The notes below the pieces were generated by a model. It had not been told where the DNA came from. It searched no databases and saw only the letters and a program-made list of their open reading frames with translations. The translations under genes were made by a program, and so were the position numbers. 64,000 bases of DNA, from the NCBI RefSeq assembly GCF_020966755.1, contig NZ_JAJKFT010000010.1:3938481-4002480 (forward strand), written 5' to 3'. This document shows positions 25,977 to 34,488 of this stretch, in pieces (within the stretch, counting starts at the first letter, position 1; each line of letters opens with the position of its first letter). Source of the DNA: Blastopirellula sediminis (GTDB lineage: Bacteria > Planctomycetota > Planctomycetia > Pirellulales > Pirellulaceae).

Positions 25977-27062
25977 ATGATTAACAACCAAACGAACCTG
26001 GTCGAACAATCCCCATTTGCCCCGCTGCGCATCGGCGAGATCGAGCTCGGTTTCCCGGTCGTCCAGGCGGCCCTCTCCGGCTATAGCGACATGTCGATGC
26101 GCGTGATGGCGCGTCGCTTTGGGGCGTCGTACGCGATCTGCGAGGTGATGCTCGATCAGTTCCTGGTCGCCTTCAAAGACCGCAGTAAGAACCGGCACTT
26201 TCTGGCGATCGCCGATGAAGAGCATCCGGTCGGCGGTCAGTTGATGGGCGCCGAGCCGATCCAATTCGCCGCCGGCGCGGTCAAGTTGGTTGAAGCAGGT
26301 TACGACGTTATCGACATCAATTTCGGCTGCCCTGTCAAAAAGGTGCTTGGCCGTTGTCGCGGCGGCTTTCATCTCAGTCAGCCGGAAGTCGCCCTTGAAA
26401 TTGTCGCGCGTACTCGTGACGCGACGCCGCCGGAGATTCCGGTCACGGTAAAGATGCGCCGCGGCATCGACGACACGGCCGAAAGCCGAGACAACTTCTT
26501 CCGCATCCTCGACGGTGCGTTTGATCTCGGGGTCGCCGCAATCACCGTTCACGGCCGCACGGTTCAGCAGCGCTACATTGGGCCGAGCCGATGGGAGTTT
26601 CTCCGCGACGTGAAGGAGCATGTCGGCGACAAAACGATCTTGGGAAGCGGCGACTTGTTTACCGCGCAAGATTGTTTCGACATGATGCGCCAGACCGGTA
26701 TCGACGGCGTGACGGTCGCACGTGGAGCGATCGGCAATCCGTGGATTTTTCAGCAAGCCCGGGCGCTCTACGCCGGGCAACCGCTTCCCCCGCCGCCGAC
26801 CGTTTTCGAGCAGCGGGAGGTCATCCAGGAGCACATGCGGATCGCCGACGAGCTGTACGGCGAAAAACGTGGCTTGGGACATATGAGGAAATTCGGTATT
26901 AAATACTCTTTCCTGCATCCCGACCTGGAACTGGTCCGCAGCAAGTTCACGAAAATGCGGACTTTAGAGGACTGGTACGCGATTCGGGACGAGCACTACT
27001 GCGAAGACCGTCCTGGTAACTACCTGAACCCTCAGGTCCATGCCGGCACAGCCGAGTGCTAG
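25977..27062 (+). CDS. tRNA-dihydrouridine synthase family protein (paralogue 1)
   Basis: A flavin enzyme that reduces specific uridines in tRNA. 361 residues from ATG 25977 (a TTG precedes it). VVQAALSGYSDMSMR replaces the usual AP(M)AGxT start, and the catalytic Cys lies in DINFGCPVKK (C118). The HGRT motif is in ITVHGRTVQQ, and the second flavin-phosphate site is in SGDLFTAQD and VARGAIGNPW. The usual GSALL after GCPxKK is replaced by RGGFHL, and the first motif is altered, so this is a divergent member. A second, more typical Dus is encoded at 34489. The site specificity of each is unknown. Confidence 0.88.
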   Translation: MINNQTNLVEQSPFAPLRIGEIELGFPVVQAALSGYSDMSMRVMARRFGASYAICEVMLDQFLVAFKDRSKNRHFLAIADEEHPVGGQLMGAEPIQFAAGAVKLVEAGYDVIDINFGCPVKKVLGRCRGGFHLSQPEVALEIVARTRDATPPEIPVTVKMRRGIDDTAESRDNFFRILDGAFDLGVAAITVHGRTVQQRYIGPSRWEFLRDVKEHVGDKTILGSGDLFTAQDCFDMMRQTGIDGVTVARGAIGNPWIFQQARALYAGQPLPPPPTVFEQREVIQEHMRIADELYGEKRGLGHMRKFGIKYSFLHPDLELVRSKFTKMRTLEDWYAIRDEHYCEDRPGNYLNPQVHAGTAEC

Positions 27063-27381
27063 CCAAGCTCTTCTTACGCTTTCTACTCTTCAGCCCAGGG
27101 GGCTTAGGGGCCTCCGTTCAATAAGGTGAAAACGCCCAACGTTAATCTCGTGCCAGTCCACCCACAAGTGGCAATTTGCGGGAAATGGCCACTTTAAGTG
27201 GCATCTAAAAGGCCTAGTTCGCCTTTACTCTATTCTGAGTTTCTCATATGATTCTGTGACGAATCACCACTCCCCCTCTGGGATTTCGTCGGCCTGGACG
27301 GCTCGATGCCCAGAGGAAACCGTCACCAGAACTGCCTCCCGTAGCTCCATCCTTCCTTTCGCCTTTAGGGACGAGTGCGCA
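27063..27381. other. Intergenic region before the glycoside hydrolase gene
   Basis: About 320 bp. It holds a perfect palindrome CCACTTTAAGTGG near 27188-27200 and a related AAGTGGC copy near 27166-27172, so three AAGTGGC/GCCACTT half-sites occur within about 40 bp. This arrangement could be a binding site for a dimeric regulator of the downstream gene. No gene is seen. Confidence 0.4.
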
Positions 27382-28812
27382 ATGAAGCGTCGAACTTTCC
27401 TCGCTGCCGGTCTGTCGCTGCCGCTGGTGATGAGCGGACTGCTGTCGCGTCGCACTTTTGCCGATTTTCTTCCGAGCGATCCCGCCGCCGGACTCGACGG
27501 CGAGGCGTTCGTTCGTGATATGCAGCGCCGCTGCTACCGCTACTTTCTGGAAGCGGTCGATCCCCAAACGCAACTCGTCGCCGATCGCGCTGCCGCCGAC
27601 GGCAGCGGACACAGCACCTACGCCAGCAGTGCGGCTTGCGGCTTTGGTCTGGCCGCGCATGCGGTCGCCTCGCAGTATGACTGGGCGCCGCGGGCCGAAA
27701 TCGAAAACCGCACCCGGACGATGCTCCACTCGCTGGTCCACCTGGCCGCGCACGAAAAGGGATTCGTCTACCACTTCTTCGACGCCAAGAAGGGGACGCG
27801 GGCGATGCGCTGCGAAGCGTCGACGATCGACACCGCGCTGATGTTGGCCGGCGCCCTGACCGCCCAAGTCGCCTTCCGCGACAACTCCGAAATCAGCATG
27901 CTGGCCGACGAACTCTATCGCCGCGTCGACTGGCGGTGGATGCTCGGCAGCAACAACTGTCTGCACATGGGGTACTCGCCGGAACTTGGGATCCTGCCGT
28001 ACCAGTGGGATCACTACAGCGAACATCTGATTCTGCTGCTGTTGGCGATTGGCGCTCCGGAGAACCCGGTTCCTGGTTCGGCTTGGAACGCCTGGCGGCG
28101 CGAGCCGGTGATGGAACTGAACGGCAACAAGTTCCTCAGCTACCCGCCGCTATTCGTCCATCAATACCCGATGGCGTTCTTCAACTTCCAGAACTACCGT
28201 TCGTCGCGCGGACGCAACTACTGGGAAAACGCGGTCACCGCTCACCAGGCGCAGATGCAGTTCACCGACAGTCTGGCGGCGAAGTACCCGAAACAACTCG
28301 GCCATTACAACGCCGATCTCTGGGGGATCACCAGCAGCGACAGCCAGACCGGTTATCGCGACTGGGGCGGACCATACGAAGATGGCCGCGTCGAGCCTGA
28401 TCGCGGCATCGACGGGACCGTCGTGCCGAGCGCCGCCGCCGGCGGTTTGGCCGCCGTGCCGAACGAAGCGCTCCGCACGCTCGCCTATCAAAAGGGGAAC
28501 TACGGCGACCAGGTCTACGGCCGCTACGGCTTTGTCAACGCGTTCAACCCGGCGACCGGTTGGGTCGGCTCCGACGTGATCGGCATCGACACCGGCATCT
28601 CGCTGCTGATGGGCGAAAACATGCTGACCGGCCAGGTCTGGAACATGTTCATGCAGCACCCGGCCGCGACCCGAGCCCTGGAACTTGCCGGCTTCACCCC
28701 GGCCAACGCTCCAGCCGTCAGATTGGCCAGCCACACCGAACCAGTCGAAACGCCAGACAGCGTCCCAGTCCTGGCGGACGAAACGATGGTTTCGATCCCT
28801 GCGACGCAGTAA
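27382..28812 (+). CDS. Tat-exported glycoamylase-domain (PF10091, GH144-like) hydrolase
   Basis: 476 residues from ATG 27382. The leader MKRRTFLAAGLSLPLVMSGL has the twin-arginine RRTFLA motif, so it is probably folded before export. The C-terminal half carries the conserved set of the PF10091 glycoamylase domain: YNADLWGITSSDSQTGY, DGTVVPSAAAGGL, GRYGFVNAFNP and GIDTGISLLMGEN. In other bacteria the domain occurs in beta-1,2-glucan enzymes (GH144) and at the C-terminus of cyclic glucan synthases. By family it should cut a glucan, and the exact linkage is inference. Acidic residues near the SSDSQ and GIDTG loops are catalytic candidates. A hairpin cluster follows the stop. Confidence 0.82.
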   Translation: MKRRTFLAAGLSLPLVMSGLLSRRTFADFLPSDPAAGLDGEAFVRDMQRRCYRYFLEAVDPQTQLVADRAAADGSGHSTYASSAACGFGLAAHAVASQYDWAPRAEIENRTRTMLHSLVHLAAHEKGFVYHFFDAKKGTRAMRCEASTIDTALMLAGALTAQVAFRDNSEISMLADELYRRVDWRWMLGSNNCLHMGYSPELGILPYQWDHYSEHLILLLLAIGAPENPVPGSAWNAWRREPVMELNGNKFLSYPPLFVHQYPMAFFNFQNYRSSRGRNYWENAVTAHQAQMQFTDSLAAKYPKQLGHYNADLWGITSSDSQTGYRDWGGPYEDGRVEPDRGIDGTVVPSAAAGGLAAVPNEALRTLAYQKGNYGDQVYGRYGFVNAFNPATGWVGSDVIGIDTGISLLMGENMLTGQVWNMFMQHPAATRALELAGFTPANAPAVRLASHTEPVETPDSVPVLADETMVSIPATQ

Positions 28813-28837
28813 TCGGAGCGTCTCCTACGACGGGTGG

Positions 28838-28907
28838 CCCAGCCAGTCTGCCAAGACTGGCTGGGTCGCTTTAGCGACAAGATGCCGCGCCATGCGGCTG
28901 AGCATCT
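28838..28907. terminator. Cluster of three hairpins between convergent genes
   Basis: First, CCCAGCCAGTCT (28838-28849) pairs perfectly with AGACTGGCTGGG (28854-28865). Next comes GTCGCT/AGCGAC (28865-28878). Last is a stem AGATGC...GCATCT around GCCGC/GCGGC (about 28880-28907). It lies between the stops of two converging genes and should stop transcription from both sides. Its build resembles the cluster at 50737-50880. Confidence 0.65.
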
Positions 28908-28921
28908 CCATTTCGCTACTT

Positions 28922-29308
28922 CTACCAGTCAAAATCTTCCGCGATCGCGTCCCAATCAACGCCGCGGATTCCGTCGAAGGCGACCTTTTCGATCGACTCG
29001 TCTTTCCACTCCTCTCGATACCAAACGATCCACGCTTGCGACGCCATCGCCTCGCTGCCAATTGGTTCGCTGCACCAAACGTAGGCGACCAATTGCACGG
29101 GCGGAAGAACAGGATGATCGGGGTCCTCATCATTGATCCGCGGCGGTATGACGAAGGCCCGACTCGCGGTTTGGGATCGCGTCCGGTCGATGATCGTATA
29201 GTTCAGTCTCGCTGTAGGCCGCCCTTCGAGCAGACCGCTATAGGTCCGGCTGTACTTGAGAGAGTCGAGAAAGACCGAGCGGCCGCAATCGAGTTGAAAG
29301 CTGAGCAT
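28922..29308 (-). CDS. Hypothetical protein, 128 aa
   Basis: From ATG 29308 (MLSFQLDCGRSVFLDSLKY) the product is a small soluble protein rich in Tyr, Trp and acidic residues. It ends in WDAIAEDFDW. No signal peptide or membrane helix is seen and I recognise no family. It lies 23 bp downstream of the SIMPL-domain gene, so the two probably form an operon. A longer frame exists upstream of the chosen ATG but would overlap the SIMPL gene. Confidence 0.55.
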   Translation of the reverse strand: MLSFQLDCGRSVFLDSLKYSRTYSGLLEGRPTARLNYTIIDRTRSQTASRAFVIPPRINDEDPDHPVLPPVQLVAYVWCSEPIGSEAMASQAWIVWYREEWKDESIEKVAFDGIRGVDWDAIAEDFDW

Positions 29309-29331
29309 GGATTTGATTTCCCACAGGTGTA

Positions 29332-29997
29332 TTACGCCGCGCTGGCCGCAAACCTCTCCACCATAAAATCGGCGCTGACCGACACGACGAGTTGGGTCGT
29401 ATGCGAGAGTCCGAATTCGGTAAGCGAAGAGGCGCACGCTCGGGCTTTGCGGTATTCATCTCGCGATTCACTACGCAGACGGAGCATGTCGTCCAGTCCG
29501 CTGACTTCGTACGTCAGCTTGTGCACGCCCAGCAGCGCGACTCCGAGCGACTCGGCGACCAGTTGGGCTGCACGCTTCGCCGTCTCAATCGCGGCTTGCA
29601 TCACTTCATGCTTCGCCTGGTCGAGGTTCTCATACTTCCAGGCGATCGAGTACAGCTTCGCATTCTTTTGCGACGAGATCGCCGCCATGATCGGGCCGAG
29701 CGATCCGCTGTTGGGGCAATCGATCAGCAGGTCGTAAGCGGCCGACGAACTTTTGGTAAGGAGCCCGCTGTCGACTTGCAGCGAAACGTTCCGCAAGTGG
29801 ACCTGCTCTTCCGCCAGTCCAACTCCCTTCAGCGCCGTAACCAGCTGCGCCACTTCGGCCGCTTTGGTAAACGCCTGGTCGCCGGTGAAAAACGACTGCC
29901 CGGCGACGCGTACCGCCAGCTTGGCGCCGCACGCATGCAGGTCTTTGGAAGAGGCCTCGCGAACCGAAATCAAGTGAATCGTTTCCATGGCGTCCAA
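29332..29997 (-). CDS. SIMPL-domain (DUF541-like) protein
   Basis: 221 residues (ATG 29997; a second ATG at 29988 is equally plausible). The pattern fits the SIMPL/DUF541 fold of alternating strands and helices: LAVRVAGQSFFTGDQAF, VTALKGVGLAEEQV, a LYSIAWKYENLDQAKHEVM strand-helix, AIETAKRAAQLVAESLGV and LTYEVSG. Family members such as BP26 and YggE are often exported, but here no signal peptide is visible, so this one is probably cytoplasmic. The biochemical role of the domain is unknown. The gene heads a two-gene unit with the 128-aa gene. Confidence 0.7.
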   Translation of the reverse strand: MDAMETIHLISVREASSKDLHACGAKLAVRVAGQSFFTGDQAFTKAAEVAQLVTALKGVGLAEEQVHLRNVSLQVDSGLLTKSSSAAYDLLIDCPNSGSLGPIMAAISSQKNAKLYSIAWKYENLDQAKHEVMQAAIETAKRAAQLVAESLGVALLGVHKLTYEVSGLDDMLRLRSESRDEYRKARACASSLTEFGLSHTTQLVVSVSADFMVERFAASAA

Positions 29998-30164
29998 TCT
30001 CGCGGGTGAATCTGAATTGCCAGCGCCACTTCGCGAATTCTAGCCGTCCGTTACAACGGTGGCGAACAATATGCGCCCCGCTCGTCCGAGTCCTCTATAA
30101 TGGGATTGGCGAAACGAGACTCGTTCGCGATTGCAGTTCTTTCTCTAGCCGCCGAGGGAAGACC

Positions 30165-30761
30165 ATGCCAGAAATACACGATTGGAATCAACGCTACTTG
30201 GAAGGCAACCTTCCCTGGGACACCGGACTACCGTCGACAGAGTTGCAGAAGGCGGTGATGCAGCACAAGCTGGGGCCGTGTCGCGTGCTCGATATCGGCT
30301 GCGGGACCGGGACCAACAGTCTGTGGTTGGCGGAGCAAGGTTTTGAGGTGACCGGAATTGATCTCGCGCCGCTGGCGATCGAGCGGGCCGAGCAGCGAGC
30401 TCGCGACGCTCACTCCAGCGCGACCTTCGCCGTCGTCGATATTCTCACCGCGCCGCTGGCGGCCGGGCCGTTCGATTTCTTCTTCGATCGCGGCTGCTAC
30501 CACGCCGTCCGCCGCGAAGCGCCCCACGGGTACGCACCCGCCGTCGCGCGACTGCTGGCGCCAGGCGCCTGCGGTCTGATCCTGGCCGGCAACGCCAACG
30601 AACCGCATGACCCTGGCCCGCCGGTCGTGTCGGAAAAGCAGATCCGCGAAGAGCTAGGAACCGAATTCGAAATCATCGAGCTCCACGAATTCCGCTTCGA
30701 CCCCGGGCCAATGCGAGAAGAGCCGTTCTTGGCCTGGTCGTGCTGGGTCGAAAAGCGGTAA
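30165..30761 (+). CDS. Class I SAM-dependent methyltransferase (TPMT/TehB-like)
   Basis: 198 residues from ATG 30165 behind GAGGGAAG, a good ribosome site. It opens with HDWNQRYLEGNLPWDTGLPS, the W..RY..G..PWD start of thiopurine and tellurite methyltransferase-like proteins. Motif I is VLDIGCGTGTNSLWLA (42-57), the acidic residue after strand 2 is in VTGIDLAPLAIERAE, and strand 4 is FDFFFDRGCYHA. Such enzymes methylate small thiols, tellurite or other small molecules. The substrate cannot be told. A 69-bp palindrome starts 8 bp after the stop. Confidence 0.85.
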   Translation: MPEIHDWNQRYLEGNLPWDTGLPSTELQKAVMQHKLGPCRVLDIGCGTGTNSLWLAEQGFEVTGIDLAPLAIERAEQRARDAHSSATFAVVDILTAPLAAGPFDFFFDRGCYHAVRREAPHGYAPAVARLLAPGACGLILAGNANEPHDPGPPVVSEKQIREELGTEFEIIELHEFRFDPGPMREEPFLAWSCWVEKR

Positions 30762-30768
30762 GTGAAAT

Positions 30769-30837
30769 CGTAGGGCAGGCCGTGCCTGCCGAAATGATTG
30801 CGGCCTGATCCATTCGGCAGGCACGGCCTGCCCTACG
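30769..30837. repeat. 69-bp perfect palindrome between convergent genes
   Basis: Arms of 25 bp (30769-30793 and 30813-30837) are exact inverse complements around a 19-base loop. The left arm begins CGTAGGGCAGGCCGTGCCTG. The right arm contains the stop codon of the convergent gene (30833-30835). By memory, similar CGTAGGGCAGGC sequences are common between planctomycete genes. Confidence 0.9.
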
Positions 30838-31300
30838 ACGCTTCATGATTGGTTCGTCGACGATTCTGTTGCACCGCCAACTGCCGATTCCGTTCCGGCT
30901 CTCCCAGCTTGTCAAACCAAATGTGGAGCCAGCGAAACGCTAAGAAGATCAAGAGGTAGAGTGGGACGCCGACGCCGTAGTACGAAGCGATGCCCTCCGC
31001 ATTGAGAATCAAACCGATCCCGAGGGCAATTGGAATGGGCCAGAAGACGACAAAGTCAAATGTCGGCACGCCGCCGCCACGGAAGGGATCGCGTGACGCA
31101 TTCCAAACGACGCATACCTTGAACGCAGCGCCGAGGATTCCGATCACAAGGATGACGATTCCGCTCCAGAACATCATGGGGAAGGCATTCCGAATGCCGT
31201 TGACTTGGGCGAGACCAAGCTCTTCCTGTTGGTGACTTTGAAAATGCGGGGTCTTGACCCAGCCTATAAGGCTGAGCAAGCGATTGTTAGGAGGGATCAC
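30833..31300 (-). CDS. Small membrane protein, unknown function
   Basis: 155 residues from a GTG at 31300; an ATG at 31177 (MMFWSGIV) is the alternative start. Three hydrophobic segments are visible: FWSGIVILVIGILGAAFKV, FVVFWPIPIALGIGLIL and VGVPLYLLIFLAFRWLHIWF. A basic, Gln/Arg-rich tail ends in NRRRTNHEAS. The gene overlaps the end of the upstream GNAT gene by 14 bp, so the two are translationally linked. Its stop codon lies inside the right arm of the 69-bp palindrome, so that element defines the C-terminus. I do not recognise the family. Confidence 0.55.
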   Translation of the reverse strand: MIPPNNRLLSLIGWVKTPHFQSHQQEELGLAQVNGIRNAFPMMFWSGIVILVIGILGAAFKVCVVWNASRDPFRGGGVPTFDFVVFWPIPIALGIGLILNAEGIASYYGVGVPLYLLIFLAFRWLHIWFDKLGEPERNRQLAVQQNRRRTNHEAS

Positions 31301-31718
31301 GTTTCATTTTCGCGCTGTCGTCTTGGCGAACGAATCCGAGGCGTCCGTACCAGTTTATCAACGCGTTCTGATCTAAGTCGATTTTTCGAGCGTACGGATA
31401 TGCCAATAACGAAAGTGTTATTGAATTGGCGTCCGCGAGCGCGCAAAGGGCTTTCATTAATCGGGTCGCGTTTCCTTGGTTTCGTTCGGATTCGTTCGTT
31501 TCAATATGCTCGATATAAATTTGGGCGTCACGTGTACTCAGCGTTGCTTTTGACGATCGAATTTGAATGGAGTAAAAATCCCCTGACTCGGTTATTCCTT
31601 CTGATGAAAGGAACCTTTTTTGATTGGCCGTATGGGTTGCTCGCTTCCTTTCCCGAAACTGTTTGACGAAAGTTTCAAAATGATTGGCCTCAGCTGGCCT
31701 TGGTTTTTCTTTGGCCAT
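31287..31718 (-). CDS. GNAT-family N-acetyltransferase
   Basis: About 143 residues from ATG 31718 (MAKEKPRPAEANHF). The GNAT core is visible: strand IYIEHIETNESERNQGNATR, where the R/QxxGxA loop binds acetyl-CoA, then LMKALCALAD, LSLLAYPYA and the terminal WYGRLGFV. The substrate is unknown. The gene and its upstream region (to 31947) are clearly richer in A and T than all neighbours, and codon choice differs (many AT-ending codons), which suggests recent acquisition. It overlaps the next gene (small membrane protein) by 14 bp. Confidence 0.75.
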   Translation of the reverse strand: MAKEKPRPAEANHFETFVKQFRERKRATHTANQKRFLSSEGITESGDFYSIQIRSSKATLSTRDAQIYIEHIETNESERNQGNATRLMKALCALADANSITLSLLAYPYARKIDLDQNALINWYGRLGFVRQDDSAKMKRDPS

Positions 31719-31947
31719 GATGTTCTCTAAATTAAAATGACGATAAGTCGATCGCATGGTGGGGCATATGTGTTGCAATTACCAGGATGAATCTTCTTTC
31801 AATACTGACTTGTCCAGCAAGCTTCGCTCTCGTGGCTCTGATTTGGATCCTTTGCTGGATTCTATGCGGTGACACGAGGTTTGGCATACTTCCCGTAGTT
31901 CGACGTTTCGTGAAAAGCGAGCGTTTCACCCTAAATCATAAAACGCC

Positions 31948-33081
31948 TTAGTGCTTCAAAGCTAGATGGATCTCCTCCTGGACATCGGTATCCTTTTCCG
32001 TCAATATTCGTGCCTGAAGTGCCATCAGGGATTTAGCACACCCATACTTCGAAAGCGCCCAAGCCGCCGCGCCGCGGATTAGCGGCTCCTCATCATTCAA
32101 TCCTTTAATTAGCGCCGGCACCGCTTCCGGCGTTGGCCGGTTGCCGAGTGCGATCGCTGCGTTGCGCAGCAGGCCTCTTCTGCGCGGGCGCCAGATCGGC
32201 GATTTGCGGAAACGTTGTTTGAACGCTTCGTCGTCCAGATCGAACAGTTCGATCAGATCGAGCGGGTTGTTGCCGCGCTGAGGGAGGAATTGTTTTTCTT
32301 CGCTGTGCGGCGCTTTGCGGTTCCAGGGGCAGACGTCTTGGCAGAGGTCGCAGCCGAAGACCCACTCTCCCATCCCTTCGCGGAGGTCGCGGGGGATGGG
32401 GCCGCGCAGTTCGATCGTCAGGTAGCTGATGCAGCGGGTTGCGTCTAAGACGTGCGGCGCGGGGAAGGCGCTCGTCGGGCAGACGTCTAAGCAGGCGGTG
32501 CAGGTCCCGCAATGGCTCGCGTTGTGCGGCTCATCATATTCGAGTTCGACGTTGGTGAGGAGCGCAGCGAGGAAGAACAGACTGCCGGCATGCTTGTTGA
32601 GCAGCAGCGTGTTCTTGCCGATCCAGCCGAGCCCGGCGAGTTGGGCGAAGTCACGTTCCAAGAGGGGCGCGGTATCGACCACTCCGCGAGCGTCGGCGTC
32701 GCCGGTTAGTTGTTGGAACTCGCGCTTCAGCGCTTTCAGCTTGTCGTGAATCAGGTCGTGGTAGTCGACTTCGCCCCAGGCATAACGGGAGACTCTCCCC
32801 TGTCCTGCTGCGGTTGGCCGCGGCGTTTCGGTGCGGTACGGCAGGGTCAGCATCACGATGCTGCGGGCGCCTTCCAGCACGCGGCTGGGATCAGCGTAGG
32901 CGTCGGCCCGGTCGGCCAGATACTGCATTTCCCCGGCATATCCGGCGGCGAGCCAGTCGCGGAAGGCGTCGATTCCGGTCGGCGTTACGGCCGGGCAGAC
33001 CCCGACATGCAAGAAGCCAAGCCGGCGGGCGGCTTCCTTCAAAGAATGCGTCAGAGTCGATGGATCAGGCGGACAGGTCAA
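31948..33081 (-). CDS. queG: Epoxyqueuosine reductase
   Basis: The cobalamin-dependent iron-sulfur enzyme that makes queuosine from epoxyqueuosine in tRNA. 377 residues, the usual length. The N-terminal catalytic domain has LGFLHVGVCPA, YHDLIHDKL and VVDTAPLLERDFA (catalytic Asp). The two [4Fe-4S] sites are CGTCTACLDVCP and FGCDLCQDVCPWN. A HEAT-like C-terminus (ALIKGLNDEEPLIRGAAAWA) follows, as in QueG proteins. The other queuosine genes (queA, tgt) are not in the window. It diverges from the secreted-protein gene at 33176. Confidence 0.95.
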   Translation of the reverse strand: MTCPPDPSTLTHSLKEAARRLGFLHVGVCPAVTPTGIDAFRDWLAAGYAGEMQYLADRADAYADPSRVLEGARSIVMLTLPYRTETPRPTAAGQGRVSRYAWGEVDYHDLIHDKLKALKREFQQLTGDADARGVVDTAPLLERDFAQLAGLGWIGKNTLLLNKHAGSLFFLAALLTNVELEYDEPHNASHCGTCTACLDVCPTSAFPAPHVLDATRCISYLTIELRGPIPRDLREGMGEWVFGCDLCQDVCPWNRKAPHSEEKQFLPQRGNNPLDLIELFDLDDEAFKQRFRKSPIWRPRRRGLLRNAAIALGNRPTPEAVPALIKGLNDEEPLIRGAAAWALSKYGCAKSLMALQARILTEKDTDVQEEIHLALKH

Positions 33082-33175
33082 TCGTTTTTTATTTGACTGC
33101 TAGCGATTCGTAATTAGCGTGAGAGTTATTGAACCAAGATAGGTGCTTATCGTCTCCCCGACAAGCGAGTCTCCC

Positions 33176-33748
33176 ATGTTACGCTCTCTTTTGTTCGGCC
33201 TTGTCGCCGTTGTAGGCGCTTGCGCCGTCAGCTCTCAGGCTGACGCTTTTTTCCCTGGCTGCTTTGGACCGCGCGTTGGATATAGCGGTTTCGGCATCAC
33301 CAACTTCGGCGGCTACGGCGGATTTGGTTACTACGGCGACAACATTCCGTCCCCGCCGTACTACGCGATTCACCCGCCGGTCTATTACTCGTACCCGGTC
33401 GCGCGTCCGTATGGCGTAAGCCCGTTCGCGATTGGCGCGTATCAGCCGTCGCAGCGCTTCGTCTATCAGGCCCCGACTCCGGAGCCGCAGGTAGTCATGA
33501 ACCCGTACGTTTCGACCGAAGTTCCGGTCGCTACCGACGCTCCGGCGGAAGTCGCCCCGGCTGATTCGCCGAGCGATGAAGGCGCTGGGGAAGAAGGTTT
33601 GACCGACGAGCCGGCCGCGGAAGAAGCTGCCCCGGCGGCGAACGAAACGACTGCTAGCCCCTGGCCGACGCCGCTGGTGGTGATCAACCCGTTCGTCGAT
33701 TCGAACGAAGTTGTGCCGGTCAGCTTTACCAAAATTGTGACTCCGTAG
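33176..33748 (+). CDS. Secreted Gly/Tyr/Pro-rich protein with acidic tail region
   Basis: 190 residues from ATG 33176. MLRSLLFGLVAVVGACAVSS is a Sec leader cut after QADA. The mature part has a Gly/Tyr/Phe-rich stretch (FGITNFGGYGGFGYYGDN), a Pro/Tyr-rich stretch (PPYYAIHPPVYYSYPVARPY) and an Ala/Glu/Pro-rich linker. It looks unstructured and surface-exposed. I know no function. It belongs to the common planctomycete class of low-complexity exported proteins and is followed, 170 bp on, by a similarly biased lipoprotein. Confidence 0.6.
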   Translation: MLRSLLFGLVAVVGACAVSSQADAFFPGCFGPRVGYSGFGITNFGGYGGFGYYGDNIPSPPYYAIHPPVYYSYPVARPYGVSPFAIGAYQPSQRFVYQAPTPEPQVVMNPYVSTEVPVATDAPAEVAPADSPSDEGAGEEGLTDEPAAEEAAPAANETTASPWPTPLVVINPFVDSNEVVPVSFTKIVTP

Positions 33749-33829
33749 TCAGAATTTTGAAAATACCTCTTGGTCGGCGCCAGCGATCTAGCTATCCTTC
33801 CGCGTGCTTGCATCGACCAAATCAAAACC

Positions 33830-33862
33830 GCTCGTCGTCATTTCGTACGAAATGCGACGAGC
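33830..33862. other. Long hairpin upstream of the lipoprotein gene
   Basis: GCTCGTCGTCATTTCG (33830-33845) pairs with CGAAATGCGACGAGC (33848-33862) with a single bulged base and a 2-base loop. It lies 80 bp after one gene and 55 bp before the next, so it may end the first transcript or sit in the leader of the second. No T-run follows. Confidence 0.5.
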
Positions 33863-33916
33863 TGACGCGTCCGACTCGAGGATCGAACGAGACGTTTAAG
33901 GGGAAAGGAATTCCCG

Positions 33917-34432
33917 ATGAATCGCGTATATCTTGGGCTCGCTCTCGCAGCATGCGGACTGACGCTCGGCTGCCAAGGCAATAACTCGCAGCTCAATCCC
34001 TTTGCGGCCTATGGTCCGCAGCGAGTTCCCCCTCCGGCAACCGGCAGTTACGCGCAGCCGGCGACGACCGCCCCCTATTATCAGCCGCAAGTAGGCGCGG
34101 CCCCAGCCGCGACGCTTGGCGCTCCTGCGGCCGGCGCTTACGCTCCGCTGGGCGGAACGTTGGCTCCGCCGCCAACGAGCGGCGCGGCCCCTGCTCTGAC
34201 TGCGCCCCCGGCAATGACTTATCCGGCGACAGGCGCTCCTCCGGCCAATCAGTGGCGCGGCTCAAGCTATGACACCGCGAGCAATTCCAACGTCCAACTG
34301 ACCAGCGCTGAAGAGCCGATCCAATCGGTGACCACTCCGGTTGCGGCGACCGGCGCGCCGACGCTGCAGACCCAGGGAATGCGCGTCAACGAGCCTGCCG
34401 GCGGGCTGAACTGGCAGCCGGTCAGCCAATAA
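33917..34432 (+). CDS. Ala/Pro-rich lipoprotein, unknown function
   Basis: 171 residues. MNRVYLGLALAACGLTLGC is a lipoprotein leader with the lipid-modified Cys at about residue 19. The rest is low-complexity: Pro, Ala, Gly, Thr and Gln repeats (TGSYAQPATTAPYYQP, LGAPAAGAYAPLGG) and a short Thr/Val tail. It should be anchored to a membrane and extend as a flexible chain. No enzymatic motif is present. A ribosome site AAGGGGAAAGGAA precedes the ATG. Confidence 0.65.
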   Translation: MNRVYLGLALAACGLTLGCQGNNSQLNPFAAYGPQRVPPPATGSYAQPATTAPYYQPQVGAAPAATLGAPAAGAYAPLGGTLAPPPTSGAAPALTAPPAMTYPATGAPPANQWRGSSYDTASNSNVQLTSAEEPIQSVTTPVAATGAPTLQTQGMRVNEPAGGLNWQPVSQ

Positions 34433-34488
34433 TCGTTGCGGCAAGCGCCGCTTGACGGCAAGCGGCATGGCGCCGACGATAGAGCGTT

